Assembly (NCBI GenBank): GCA_003612485.1
Contig: RAZA01000015.1
Span: 1 to 64,000, forward strand
Reading direction: 5' to 3'
Origin: a bacterium D16-50
GTDB lineage: Bacteria > Bacillota > Clostridia > Lachnospirales > Lachnospiraceae
DNA length: 64,000 bases
The position numbers were made by a program, and so were the translations under genes. Each line of letters starts with the position of its first letter. Positions within the stretch are counted from its first letter, which is position 1. Of the stretch, positions 6,734 through 15,623 are shown one piece after another. The notes under the pieces are model-generated. The model ran no database searches, was not told the origin of the DNA, and was given only the letters and a program-made list of their open reading frames with translations.

Positions 6734-8389
6734 TCAATCACCCACCTCTCTTTGTTCGGCATCCGGAAAGACCGTATTTATATTGTGGCCTGCATCCTCA
6801 AATATCCCTACCGTCACGCCGTCATATTTTTGAAATTTGCGATAGCCTATGATATCCCCAGCATCATTTTGAAGTTCCTCCGTGAGTGCTGGCCGGTTTG
6901 CAGTGTATGTACCCGCTGCGGCTATCTTCTCCGAATCCCAGCTTTCCGGGAACCATGACTGCCCTGACTGTCCCAGGCGTTTTTCTGGCACCGTGTGGTT
7001 TGCCACCCCACCTATGCGGACACCATTGTCATAGGTCTTTTCGATACTGTACGCAATTCCCCGGTTTGAAAGTTCATCAAGATTTGCCTGCGAATGGCCG
7101 CCGCCCGTCATATTCCCTCCATTGCGTCCGCCAGCCGGCTTTTTGGGATTTGCCAGATTAGAGAAATCTCCTACTGCGGAATGCCTTGCAGCTGAACTTC
7201 CTACTGTAAATATACCATCTTCCCGCAATTCCTGCAATGTGGATTTTTTGACCTTTTTCAGCATTTCATCACTATCGATCAGTCCGGCATCATAAAGAGC
7301 CATTTTCGCCTTTCCAAGGTATCTGACCTGCTTCTCCCTCGTCTTCCCCTGAAAGCTTTCCAGTGCGGAATACGGCGTGATCCCGGCTTTTGCCTTATTT
7401 TCTTCATCCAGTTCCTTTTTCCATGCTCCATCATCCTCCTCAATATATTTTTGCTGAAGCCGCCTACGTTCCTCCAGGCTCATTCCAAGGGCATCATCTG
7501 CCGCAACTCCCCTATGGATACAATGGCAGTTTACCGTTTCCCCGGCAGGAAGAATTGGATCCCTGGGATACATGGGATGGTAGACAACGCCATCTCTCCC
7601 CTTTAATTCAAACGGCTGATCCTTCGGCACAATCTGGCCGTCCATCTCCACATGATTCGGGCGGGGCTTATTTTTATGCGCCCCAGTATGCCGCCACTCC
7701 TTCCGATCCGTAGATGGGCTTTGCTGAATTGCCTCTTCTCTGGCAACCGAGTGCGCCCGCAGTACCTCGGTAACCGCCACCCGTCTTGCCTGATAGTGTT
7801 CGTTCCGCCAGCCTCCATCCATTATTTTCCGTGTCAGTTTTTCAATGCTTTCCCCTTTGTCTATGGTACTCTGAATGATATCCGAAATCTGCTGATGGGT
7901 GTTTATCTTCATCAGCTCTCCCAGCCTCTGGCTCCAGGAGGCAATCCAGTTCTGGGTTCTCTGCCGTATGATATCGACCACCAATTCCCCGTCCGTTTCA
8001 TGCATATATGTGCTGGCCAGCTTTGGTATCTGCATTTGGAGCATATCTGCCGCTGCACCTTCCACCTGCTCCGCGATATCGTCTCCATCCATCATTTCAG
8101 ATACTGCCCGCTGCGCCTCCCCCCACCCGGAACCTGTTGCGGTTTCAAGAACCGTCACAAAGTCATTGGTCTGGTTCAGGAGCGTTTCTGCAACTTCATC
8201 CTGCATGGCGTTGATGGCATCAACGGTATCTTCCGCTTCTGCATATCCTTCATCAGCCAGCGAATCCGCAAGATCATCATCGGCTTTTGCAAGATATTGG
8301 TCTATAGCCCCGATAATGCCGTCTGCATTAGACAAGAGGGCTTTTGCAATCGCCTGATAATAATTTGATTTCTCAGACATATCACTCAC
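6734..8389 (-). CDS. MuF-type head protein with C-terminal EndoU RNase toxin domain, 551 aa
   Basis: Residues about 160-300 are the phage Mu F / SPP1 gp7 head-morphogenesis domain (ARRVAVTEVLRAHSVAREEA, then ETVNCHCIHRGV). Residues about 428-543 match the bacterial EndoU nuclease domain: GGGHSQANLDEL (His432), NGVRIGGVANH (His465), GQSWFPESWDSEKIAAAG, and a closing YDGVTVGIF...INTVFPD. EndoU domains cut RNA and are common at the C-ends of polymorphic toxins; MuF fusions to such toxins are an established class in temperate phages. The protein would be packaged in the head and could be delivered with the DNA. The gene overlaps the portal gene by 8 bases. Both presumed catalytic histidines are present. 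Confidence 0.88.
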   Translation of the reverse strand: MSDMSEKSNYYQAIAKALLSNADGIIGAIDQYLAKADDDLADSLADEGYAEAEDTVDAINAMQDEVAETLLNQTNDFVTVLETATGSGWGEAQRAVSEMMDGDDIAEQVEGAAADMLQMQIPKLASTYMHETDGELVVDIIRQRTQNWIASWSQRLGELMKINTHQQISDIIQSTIDKGESIEKLTRKIMDGGWRNEHYQARRVAVTEVLRAHSVAREEAIQQSPSTDRKEWRHTGAHKNKPRPNHVEMDGQIVPKDQPFELKGRDGVVYHPMYPRDPILPAGETVNCHCIHRGVAADDALGMSLEERRRLQQKYIEEDDGAWKKELDEENKAKAGITPYSALESFQGKTREKQVRYLGKAKMALYDAGLIDSDEMLKKVKKSTLQELREDGIFTVGSSAARHSAVGDFSNLANPKKPAGGRNGGNMTGGGHSQANLDELSNRGIAYSIEKTYDNGVRIGGVANHTVPEKRLGQSGQSWFPESWDSEKIAAAGTYTANRPALTEELQNDAGDIIGYRKFQKYDGVTVGIFEDAGHNINTVFPDAEQREVGD

Positions 8390-10079
8390 CCGCTTTCTCC
8401 TGATACCATTTCAGCGCTTTCCGGATTTCCAGCATAATGGGAACGATATCCGCATCATAAGCAGCAGCTTTTTGAATCTGCCCGTCAAGCTGTTCTATCT
8501 CAGCATCTGTGACCGCCTTTTTTCCCTTCTGAGGCTCTCTCTTTTGACCTACAGGCCCGTTTTTCTGTGCCGGCAGGTTTCCTAATGGGACGGCTCCAAA
8601 ATCCGGCTGCTGGCTTTGTGGGAGCGTTCTTGCATACGCAAGGGGAATATCGCCCCAGTCTCCATTGTAATCCTCGCAGCCGTCTTTCCCCAATACCTCA
8701 TAGGTAAGCTCTTTTGCCGTATTTGGCGTCAAGCCGCCGGCCCGTTCGGTAATGTTCAGCATCTTCTGGATATCATCCGGATTGGTAATATCCGGCTCGT
8801 CAAACTGCACTTCTACATACCGGAACCGGTAGCCATTCAGCAGCTTCTGGTTGACGGTCCATGCCAGGGAAGCCCTCTCCGGCTGGAATACTTGCTTTTC
8901 GGTAACTTCCATTGCGGTCTGTGACGTTGCCCTATTGAAATCCGTGGTATACCCCACATACAAATCCGGAAGCAGGAATGCGGACTGTGTTTTCTTTCTG
9001 CCGTTTTCCTGGTACTCCTGAAACAGTTCATCTTTTTGCAGAATAGAGGCAAGGTCTTTAATCTCCACTTCTGGGAGCTTCTGCTCCGCAAATGCAGCTG
9101 TGGTCTCCAGTGTATCCGTTTCCAGCACCAAAAAAGCGTGCTGACCTCTCTCCCCCTCAATAGCTTCCATGTATTCTTGCAGCTTAGTAAATGCTGTATC
9201 TGATAATGTTCCTCCCTTAACCAGAATCATAAGCGGCGTATGACGGCCATGGCGGAAGTAATTATTATTCAGGACTTCCGCCTTCCGGTTCCCGTCCACA
9301 GTAAGTACCTGGCCAATCCAGCGAACCTCTCCATAGGGCATGCTGCCGATCCGGAACTCGATAATCTCATTCGCCTGATCGTCTATCTCAATGGCTTCAT
9401 CCGTTTCGCCTATGTATTTGCCGCTTCTCTTATCCATGATGCGAGGATCTCCAAACTCCTTGAAATACACCGTCTTGCCGCCTACATTCTGCCGGAACTT
9501 CCGAAACTTCTTTTTTCTGCTGATTGCCGTCCCTTTATAGAAATACTCCATATCCACATATGGCTGCAACGGATATGTCATATCTATGGACGGCGTATCA
9601 ACGATAAACTGCAGCTCTACAACCTCCTGTGCCTGATTTCGGATAACCTCGCAGTAGGATATTCCATATGTCTCCCGGTCACGGATCACATTTTCAAATA
9701 CTTCCTTGGTCTGCATATCCATATTAAGGAGTGCTATAATCTGCTTCAGCACGTCCCATTCGGCCTTCATCTCTGGCGTTTCGTCCTTATAATCTTCCGC
9801 ATATTTTACAGAAATACCAAAACCCGCTATATTGCTTTTGTACGCTCTGATGCATTGCGGCAGAATCGTAGAATTATCAACCAGCATTTTCAGGCCGCGC
9901 ATATCAATTGGATGAGGTATCCAATCGGAAGCGGATGTCTGTATGGACGGATCCAGCTGTTCCCCCTTGTCTGATTTTTCCACCTTTCGCTCTGAATAAA
10001 ATACTGTGGGCGTATCCAGACCGGACGATTTCACAATTTTTACTGCCATCTGGGGCGCCGATGCTTTCTTATCATCCAT
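8382..10079 (-). CDS. Phage portal protein (PBSX type), 565 aa
   Basis: The portal is the dodecameric DNA channel at one capsid vertex and the docking site for terminase. The body shows typical features: WIPHPIDMRGLKMLVDNSTILPQC at the start of the core, YGISYCEVIRNQAQEVVELQFI, IDTPSIDMTYPLQPYVDMEYFY, a long helix-rich stretch with FNRATSQTAMEVTEKQVFQPER, and ERAGGLTPNTAKELTYEVLG. The C-terminal 70 residues are charged and probably flexible. It shares a base with the TerL stop codon, so it is coupled to TerL. Confidence 0.93.
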   Translation of the reverse strand: MDDKKASAPQMAVKIVKSSGLDTPTVFYSERKVEKSDKGEQLDPSIQTSASDWIPHPIDMRGLKMLVDNSTILPQCIRAYKSNIAGFGISVKYAEDYKDETPEMKAEWDVLKQIIALLNMDMQTKEVFENVIRDRETYGISYCEVIRNQAQEVVELQFIVDTPSIDMTYPLQPYVDMEYFYKGTAISRKKKFRKFRQNVGGKTVYFKEFGDPRIMDKRSGKYIGETDEAIEIDDQANEIIEFRIGSMPYGEVRWIGQVLTVDGNRKAEVLNNNYFRHGRHTPLMILVKGGTLSDTAFTKLQEYMEAIEGERGQHAFLVLETDTLETTAAFAEQKLPEVEIKDLASILQKDELFQEYQENGRKKTQSAFLLPDLYVGYTTDFNRATSQTAMEVTEKQVFQPERASLAWTVNQKLLNGYRFRYVEVQFDEPDITNPDDIQKMLNITERAGGLTPNTAKELTYEVLGKDGCEDYNGDWGDIPLAYARTLPQSQQPDFGAVPLGNLPAQKNGPVGQKREPQKGKKAVTDAEIEQLDGQIQKAAAYDADIVPIMLEIRKALKWYQEKAGE

Positions 10080-11557
10080 TAGCCCTTCCCTCCCTTCTTT
10101 TTATAATTCAGTGGAAGACATACAAGCAGGATGCAGTCCCCTTCATCCGGGGAAGAAAGCCCCCTGTCTTTCATATCCTGTTTGCTCTCCACCTTCTGCT
10201 TTGCATTGCTTCCAAACTCAAATTTCCGGCAAGACAGCTGACCGATAAGGTCACTGTCATCCGGCAAGATCACTTCCGGCACATGTGGACGTCCGAAATC
10301 ATCATATGGCGCAATCAGATCCCTTACTATCCCCATCATATAGGTTGTCGAATCCGCATAATGCCGGTGCTTTATGGGCACTCCGAAATTCACGGCCAGA
10401 ATAGTCATATCCCCAAACACTTCCGGATCAGAACGTTTCCAGTTTCTCAGCTGATCAACAACACCGCCACCGACACCGCCATCATCCACTTTCACGCCAA
10501 TCTGTCCCTGGAATCTAAACCGCTGTTTCAATTCCTTATAGAGCCGCGCTATCATGCTGGCCGTCCAAGTGGTATCCTTCCCGTTGTACTTTTTATAGAT
10601 TTGGACTACTTCATTTACCCGGTACCCTATGCAGGTTTTATCATCACCAAACCGAGCCACGTCACAGCCTATCTCAATCAACTCTACTCCGCTCACATCT
10701 GCCGGCTGGAGATTCCCGGCGCTGTCCCGGTATTTCCCGAATGCTCTGGCTGTGGGCTCTGACATTTCGGTTTTGATGCTCTGCTCCAGAAATGAGATAG
10801 GGATAAACACATCATCTTCCTGCTCTGGAAACTCCCCATATACACGAACACGGACCACATTGCTGCGCTCTCCGTACTTTCGCTTCATAGCATCTATATT
10901 CTCTTTATTGGTGCGCTTGCTATGCTCCGCATTTACTGTATGGCAACGATACAAGGCCCGGTCTGCAGTATGGCTTTCATAAAATGTGCCGCTGGTCTTT
11001 GTCGGATTGCCCATCAGCAGGAGTTTGTTGTTGGCTCCGGCCAGAGTACCGGTAATTGCCTCCATAATCGGATCTGCTACGCCCGATGCCTCATCCACAA
11101 TAAAAAGCATATTGTCCTCGTGGAATCCTTGCATATTCTCTGGTTTGGTCGCTGTCCTCGCTACCGCAAACCAGCGTTTTTCATATCCAATCATATAAAC
11201 ATATGTTTTGGTCCATTTAAGAAGCATTGGAAGCAATGGAGAGTTATTCATCCATTTATCAACCTCGGACCACAATACATCATGAAGCTGCTGCTTTGTA
11301 GGGGCCGTGGCCACAATGCGCGGATACGGAAAGCAAACCAGGAACCAAAGAAGCAGCGCCGCTTCCTCACCAGTTTTCCCGACACCTTGCCCCGATTTGA
11401 CCGACACTCTCGGATAATCCCTCAAATCATAAGCCACCTCGATCTGCCAATCATCCGGTTCAAACAGCAACACCTCTCGCATAAATAAAACCGGATCGCT
11501 TCGCCACAGCGGGATGCTTTCATCAAGGAATTCTTCAAGCCATTTTTCACTTTTCAT
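10079..11557 (-). CDS. terL: Terminase large subunit, 492 aa
   Basis: This is the ATP-driven DNA packaging motor and nuclease. The ATPase domain has a Walker A-like KSGQGVGKT at 54-62 and Walker B MLFIVDEAS with Asp155/Glu156, followed by the coupling motif LLLMGNPTKTSGTFYES. The RNase H-type nuclease domain begins at EIGCDVARFGDDKT (Asp299). The domain order and length are normal for PBSX-type enzymes. It overlaps the small-subunit gene by 11 bases. Confidence 0.96.
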   Translation of the reverse strand: MKSEKWLEEFLDESIPLWRSDPVLFMREVLLFEPDDWQIEVAYDLRDYPRVSVKSGQGVGKTGEEAALLLWFLVCFPYPRIVATAPTKQQLHDVLWSEVDKWMNNSPLLPMLLKWTKTYVYMIGYEKRWFAVARTATKPENMQGFHEDNMLFIVDEASGVADPIMEAITGTLAGANNKLLLMGNPTKTSGTFYESHTADRALYRCHTVNAEHSKRTNKENIDAMKRKYGERSNVVRVRVYGEFPEQEDDVFIPISFLEQSIKTEMSEPTARAFGKYRDSAGNLQPADVSGVELIEIGCDVARFGDDKTCIGYRVNEVVQIYKKYNGKDTTWTASMIARLYKELKQRFRFQGQIGVKVDDGGVGGGVVDQLRNWKRSDPEVFGDMTILAVNFGVPIKHRHYADSTTYMMGIVRDLIAPYDDFGRPHVPEVILPDDSDLIGQLSCRKFEFGSNAKQKVESKQDMKDRGLSSPDEGDCILLVCLPLNYKKKGGKG

Positions 11558-12335
11558 CCCGCTGCCTCCTTGCCTCCAGAACTTTTTGGGCCCAGGTCTT
11601 CACAATATCATTGCCAGCCTCTTCATTTTCCATCTTCTGGCTCTCCGTCCTGAGTCTCGACAACGCCTCTATAGCCTTCGTCTTTGCCCTCTGCACTTTG
11701 GTTAATTCAGCCTCCAGGGCCATTATGCTGTTCATGACAGCTTCCGTATGGGTAACACTGGTTTCTGTTACCTTCTTATATTTTCCGGCACCAACGCTCT
11801 CCCCGTCAAAATCTGTCACATCCTCCACCTTTTTGGTCTTGGATGCCGCTTTTACGGATAGCCCATGGTTCTCCGCTTCCAGCTCTCGGTAGTGCTTGAT
11901 CCTCTGCATCAGACGGCGTTCCCGTATGGAGAACATTTGCAGCTGCATAAGCAGATGTTCTTCCTCGGAATCTCCCATGCTTTCAATCATACCCAGTTCT
12001 TCATCATCCAGGGTGTCCCAGTATACCTCGGAATAGGCTCCATGTGTTTCTGCATTTTTATTTCTTTTAGGGGTAGATGGGGCATGGCCAGCAGCATTCT
12101 TATTCCCTCTCGGCGCTCCTTTGGGTTTCCGAGCGTTCGGTTTCTTTTTATCCGAACGTTCGGTTTCTTTTTTTTTACTCTGTTCGCTTTTATTTTCATC
12201 CCATTTTTGGGTAGATTTCCACCTGCGGACAGTGCTATCCGGTACGCCGATTTTCTTCGCAATATCAACCAGTTTCATCCCATCCTGGTATAGCTTTTCT
12301 GCTTCAATACTGCTTGGGCTTCTTGCTCTTGCCAT
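11547..12335 (-). CDS. terS: Terminase small subunit, 262 aa
   Basis: The N-terminus holds a helix-turn-helix (YQDGMKLVDIAKKIGVPDSTVRRWKSTQKW) as in PBSX XtmA-type proteins, which recognise pac sites. A lysine-rich linker (about 50-95) contains a 17-bp internal direct repeat at DNA level. The region around NAETHGAYSEVYWDTLDDEE matches the conserved centre of this family, and the rest is a coiled-coil oligomerisation region. It precedes TerL and overlaps it. Confidence 0.92.
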   Translation of the reverse strand: MARARSPSSIEAEKLYQDGMKLVDIAKKIGVPDSTVRRWKSTQKWDENKSEQSKKKETERSDKKKPNARKPKGAPRGNKNAAGHAPSTPKRNKNAETHGAYSEVYWDTLDDEELGMIESMGDSEEEHLLMQLQMFSIRERRLMQRIKHYRELEAENHGLSVKAASKTKKVEDVTDFDGESVGAGKYKKVTETSVTHTEAVMNSIMALEAELTKVQRAKTKAIEALSRLRTESQKMENEEAGNDIVKTWAQKVLEARRQRDEK

Positions 12336-12432
12336 TCATCACCACCTCGCTATTTGTTTTGTTTTCATAAAAACAGAGGGAGGCAATGCGCTCCCTCTCC
12401 GTTCCACTCTACGAATATTATTTGTTTTAACA

Positions 12433-12954
12433 TTAAATCTTCGTTATAAACTCCGCTTTGGAAAACCCCTGTTCTGGTCTAATCATCATTTTCAGGAAAT
12501 CCTCTTTTGAGAATTCCGAAAGCCGGAAAATTTCCTCTGGCCTCATTCCCAGTTGCTTCCCAATCTCTTCCACGGATTTTCCCTCTGCCATCAGCTCCTT
12601 TACGATTGCTTTCATAGGCCCCAACAGATGTGTACCTCTCGCCCGGTTATGGGTAACAGTTCCATAGATATTCCCGGCCTTATCCTTATGCTCCACAATT
12701 ACCACCGGCACCTTCCCGTCCAGCATGGAAACCAGAGGCTCTTCTCCGGCAACCGTCCATCTGTGGAATCCGTCAATGATCGTGAAATCCGGCCTTACCA
12801 CAATCGGCAGGGTCCAGCCATTGGCAAGTATGGATTGCTTCAGCAATGCCAGGTTCTGTTTTGATACTTTGTTTGGGTTGTAGTCATTCGGTTTTACACT
12901 CCCCCTGTCTACCCACCGGAGCGTTGACAGAGGACCGGCTATCTTATTATCCAT
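12433..12954 (-). CDS. ibrB: ParB/Srx-fold protein of the IbrB type, 173 aa
   Basis: The protein has an N-terminal ParB-like domain (RGSVKPNDYNPNKVSKQNLALL, then GWTLPIVVRPDFTIIDGFHRW). The IIDGFHR signature resembles both IbrB and the DGQHR motif of DndB-type proteins. The C-terminal part is a helical segment that ends in KAEFITKI. IbrB works with IbrA to switch on genes in E. coli; the molecular mechanism is not settled. I chose the ATG at 12954 (MDNKIAGPL), which overlaps the IbrA-like stop by 8 bases; an upstream in-frame extension would reach deep into that gene. The pairing with the next entry is the strongest clue to function. Confidence 0.8.
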   Translation of the reverse strand: MDNKIAGPLSTLRWVDRGSVKPNDYNPNKVSKQNLALLKQSILANGWTLPIVVRPDFTIIDGFHRWTVAGEEPLVSMLDGKVPVVIVEHKDKAGNIYGTVTHNRARGTHLLGPMKAIVKELMAEGKSVEEIGKQLGMRPEEIFRLSEFSKEDFLKMMIRPEQGFSKAEFITKI

Positions 12955-14095
12955 TCTGCTGCCCCTCCTTTTTCTTGGCTTCTGTGATGTATTTCCCATA
13001 GATCCTCTGGTATAGCGCCCGAAACGAACGCAGCTTCGGATCGCCCGATATAAGTCCTTCATAAATCGCCTTGCAGTCCTTATTGTCTGCAATGGCGGAA
13101 ACGCTCATAAAAAAATTGCGATACCGGTTCGCCACATACCGCTTGTGCTCTGTCCTAAAATTCCCATCCATATCAGAGAATAGCTCCAGAAGCGCCGCCT
13201 TATAATTCTTTTCAGCGCTCCCCTTTTCATTCTGCTTTCTGGCTGTGGTATTTCTCCCGAACATCTCACTGTCCCAATAGAGGGCAGCGAGATAAGCGTT
13301 TGGTTCCCTACGGATGATCCGCTCCATCAGATCCGGATAATACTCATTCATTTTCACAAGGCTCTTGGCCGTGTCAATGGAGAAAAACTGCGATACCCTC
13401 AGCTGGCCCTTCTTTGTCCCGGACTGCCATAAAAACAGGTATATCTCCGGAATATCCACTTTTTCCCGCAGTAGATAGAGCCATACATCATTGTTGATCC
13501 AATCATAGATCGGGAATACCTGGTGCTTATTCGTCATGGACTTTCCGGCTCTCAACATTACTGCGATATTTTGCAGGCGCTGTACGGATTCTGCTGTCCG
13601 GATTCCGGTTATGGTAATCCCCGCTGTGCATAACCGCGGCAGAAAATCCTGATACGCATCTATGCGAGGCCGCAAGAGCGGATGGTCCCGGATTGCGAAT
13701 GATGGGGGCTGCCTTACCCATACATCCTTTTTATATCTGTCCCAGCAGATGAAAGTTTCATCGTTGGACAGTTCGTTAAAGCAGTTGTAGTGTTTCACCT
13801 CAAGGCAGAACCACTCAAACTTTACCCCAACTAACATGAATTTTTTGCGCCATTCCCGCACCTTTTCCTCCATGCATGGGAAAATGGCTTCTTCATCAAT
13901 GAATTGCACAATGAGCTGCGCCGGATCGATCTCGCCAGTCTGGATCAGATTCATTACCAGCTGCGACATGCAAAGGCTGTCTTTCCCACCGCTGAAAGAC
14001 ATATAAACCGGGAGACCATTTCGGAAAACATTCCGGATCCTGATCTTTGCAGCTTCCACCACATCGATGCTGGCCGGGCATCTTTTTATAGCCAT
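12947..14095 (-). CDS. ibrA: PP-loop ATP pyrophosphatase of the IbrA type (PAPS-reductase fold, DUF3440-like), 382 aa
   Basis: The nucleotide-binding PP-loop is at 34-40 (FSGGKDS). After it come FIDEEAIFPCMEEKV, WVRQPPSFAIRDHPLLRPR and TGIRTAESVQRLQ, all typical of the IbrA branch of the PAPS-reductase superfamily, with the C-terminal region carrying FFSIDTAKSLVKMNEYYPDL. The cysteine motif of true CysH reductases is absent, so it is not a sulfate-assimilation enzyme. Known family members include the regulator IbrA and the phosphorothioation enzyme DndC. The ATG at 14095 has GGAGAAA upstream and overlaps the stop of the second ParB-like gene by 10 bases, and its own stop overlaps the IbrB-like start. 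Substrate unknown. Confidence 0.85.
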   Translation of the reverse strand: MAIKRCPASIDVVEAAKIRIRNVFRNGLPVYMSFSGGKDSLCMSQLVMNLIQTGEIDPAQLIVQFIDEEAIFPCMEEKVREWRKKFMLVGVKFEWFCLEVKHYNCFNELSNDETFICWDRYKKDVWVRQPPSFAIRDHPLLRPRIDAYQDFLPRLCTAGITITGIRTAESVQRLQNIAVMLRAGKSMTNKHQVFPIYDWINNDVWLYLLREKVDIPEIYLFLWQSGTKKGQLRVSQFFSIDTAKSLVKMNEYYPDLMERIIRREPNAYLAALYWDSEMFGRNTTARKQNEKGSAEKNYKAALLELFSDMDGNFRTEHKRYVANRYRNFFMSVSAIADNKDCKAIYEGLISGDPKLRSFRALYQRIYGKYITEAKKKEGQQNG

Positions 14096-14712
14096 ATCTT
14101 TTCTCCACATTTCGGGCAGACAACAAATTTTCTTATCTCGGTGGGATCTTCATTGTCTGCCGCCGGCTCCTGCTGCACTACTGCGGCCGGGGCCTGTTCT
14201 GACTGCTGTTCTCCCTGGCTGGCCTGCATCTGCTGATCCCTTTTCTCCGCCGCCTCCTTAATGCTCCGGATCTCATCTTCATCAAGGGTTCCATATTCAG
14301 AAAGCTTGCTTGTGATATCCTCGGCCTCCGACACCATCTGTTTCAGTATTTCTTCATCAAATCCGGGAATATCCAGATCGCCCTGCAGGTCCTCCAAAAA
14401 GCTGTTCAACGTCTCCAGGTTCTCAATCCCCAGGCTGAAAATCTTATTGTCAGCGATCATCAGCTTCTTTTTCTGATTTTCAGTGAGATTGTCATACCGG
14501 TACACGTCTGCCGTGTCCTTCCCCATCGCAACGAGGGTATCATACAGGCCGTTCCCTGCCAGAATGATATTCTTTTCATCCACGACAATCGGCCTGATCT
14601 GCCCGAACATTTCCACGCTCCGGCGAAATTCTTTGATCTGCTGCTCTGTATGGATCCTGACATTCTTCTCAGGCTTTACCAGATCAGCCAATTTCATTTT
14701 TACCACTTTCAT
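14086..14712 (-). CDS. Second ParB/Srx-fold protein with C-terminal CxxC, 208 aa
   Basis: The ParB-like domain runs from 1 to about 95: VKMKLADLVKPEKNVRIHT, FGQIRPIVVDEKNIILAGNGL, then YDTLVAMGKDTADVYRYDNL. It differs from the first ParB-like protein in having AGN-L where that one has DGFHR. The middle is acidic and helical, followed by a Gln/Ala-rich linker and a terminal KFVVCPKCGEKIWL with one CxxC pair that could bind metal with a partner. Start at 14712 is set by GGAGG eight bases upstream. A large imperfect hairpin (14787-14826) lies in the leader. It sits between the two PP-loop genes, so the module is PP-loop, ParB, PP-loop, ParB. Confidence 0.82.
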   Translation of the reverse strand: MKVVKMKLADLVKPEKNVRIHTEQQIKEFRRSVEMFGQIRPIVVDEKNIILAGNGLYDTLVAMGKDTADVYRYDNLTENQKKKLMIADNKIFSLGIENLETLNSFLEDLQGDLDIPGFDEEILKQMVSEAEDITSKLSEYGTLDEDEIRSIKEAAEKRDQQMQASQGEQQSEQAPAAVVQQEPAADNEDPTEIRKFVVCPKCGEKIWL

Positions 14713-14786
14713 GTCCGCATCCTCCAAACTGATTTGGTAGGAGCGTCTGCAACGTATGATCTATATGCCACCTGCAAATAGCAAAA

Positions 14787-14826
14787 TTGACAGTCATTGC
14801 GGACATTTGCCTGCAAGTGCTGTCAA
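14787..14826 (-). repeat. Large imperfect inverted repeat in the only gap of the PP-loop/ParB module
   Basis: The arms begin TTGACAG and end CTGTCAA and also share TTGC and GG segments inside, giving a hairpin of about 16 bp per arm with a loop of about 7. No T-run follows, so it is not an ordinary terminator. It sits in the 125-base leader of the second ParB-like gene and could be an operator or RNA element. Confidence 0.55.
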
Positions 14827-14837
14827 GTGAAAACATT

Positions 14838-15623
14838 TTATTTCAGACTATCCAGAAAGTCTTTTGCGCTCTGGATATGTTCTGCCGCCTCCGTTACGAT
14901 AGAGCCGTCTATCTCATAGATCTCTGCCCAGGCATTTCCCACGCTTCCGGTCCACTGCCTTGCCGGCCATGGATGCGTGCCGCAGAGATACCCGTTTTTC
15001 CAGTCATAGATCGGCGGCATCTCCAGATTGTGATAATGGATATATGCCAGCATCTGTTCATGTGTCCAGTCGGAGAGCGGGCTGTATCTCGTCACGCCCT
15101 GATTGTTGGTATAGATATTGTCTCCCCTTCCCACATAGTTCCCATCTGCCCGCCGGCGTCCCAAAAGCATCATATCCAGCTGGTTCTCTTTGTAATATTT
15201 CGCCTGCCCTCTATGCTGAACAATCTGGAACCACATAGACGCATATTTGCTGTCCTGTGGAAAAAGCATCTGCGGATGGGCGGCCAGCCATTTCATGTCC
15301 TGTCCTGTGTTGATTATGGACAATTCCGGAGGCTTATGAGCATCCACCCATTCTATAAACGCTTTGTACTCCAAATTGCAGATAACGAGCACACAGGGGG
15401 CTATCCCCGCCATACGGCAGATTTCCCCCAGGACCAGGGAATCCTTTCCGCCGCTCCATGCATATGCGGCTTTCTTGCCCCTGGTTTTCTTTTTGATCTC
15501 CTTCACGGTTTTATCCACCAGCTGATCCAGCTCTTTACGGCTCACTGCCTGCTCGATCTTTGCGAATGCCTCGATCCATTCGGAATTTTTGATCCGCTGC
15601 TTTCTTCCAAGTATTTCACCCAT
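14838..15623 (-). CDS. Second PP-loop ATP pyrophosphatase (PAPS-reductase family), 261 aa
   Basis: The PP-loop is at 59-65 (WSGGKDS). The C-terminal half has LLGRRRADGNYVG, YSPLSDWTHEQMLAYIHYH and LCGTHPWPARQW, the pattern for adenylylating PP-loop enzymes of the phage PAPS-reductase family rather than CysH, whose ECGLH-type tail is missing. Residues 1-50 form a helical lead that includes coiled-coil-like KTVKEIKKKTRGKK. An ATG at 15623 with GGTGAGG upstream was chosen over a GTG three codons earlier. It overlaps the symporter stop by 8 bases. Substrate unknown: candidates are a nucleobase, sulfur transfer, or a small molecule brought in by the neighbouring transporter. Confidence 0.82.
   Translation of the reverse strand: MGEILGRKQRIKNSEWIEAFAKIEQAVSRKELDQLVDKTVKEIKKKTRGKKAAYAWSGGKDSLVLGEICRMAGIAPCVLVICNLEYKAFIEWVDAHKPPELSIINTGQDMKWLAAHPQMLFPQDSKYASMWFQIVQHRGQAKYYKENQLDMMLLGRRRADGNYVGRGDNIYTNNQGVTRYSPLSDWTHEQMLAYIHYHNLEMPPIYDWKNGYLCGTHPWPARQWTGSVGNAWAEIYEIDGSIVTEAAEHIQSAKDFLDSLK

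Noticed and set aside
12131..12175. CGAACGTTCGG palindromes and 17-bp direct repeat
   Set aside because: They fall inside the terminase small subunit and encode repeated KKK-P-N-A/ETERSD residues of its basic linker; a related GAACGTTC near 17205 is short and could be chance.
12947..15623. Assimilatory PAPS reductase (CysH)
   Set aside because: Both PP-loop proteins lack the CysH cysteine tail and have no sulfite reductase or thioredoxin partner; the ParB pairing points elsewhere.
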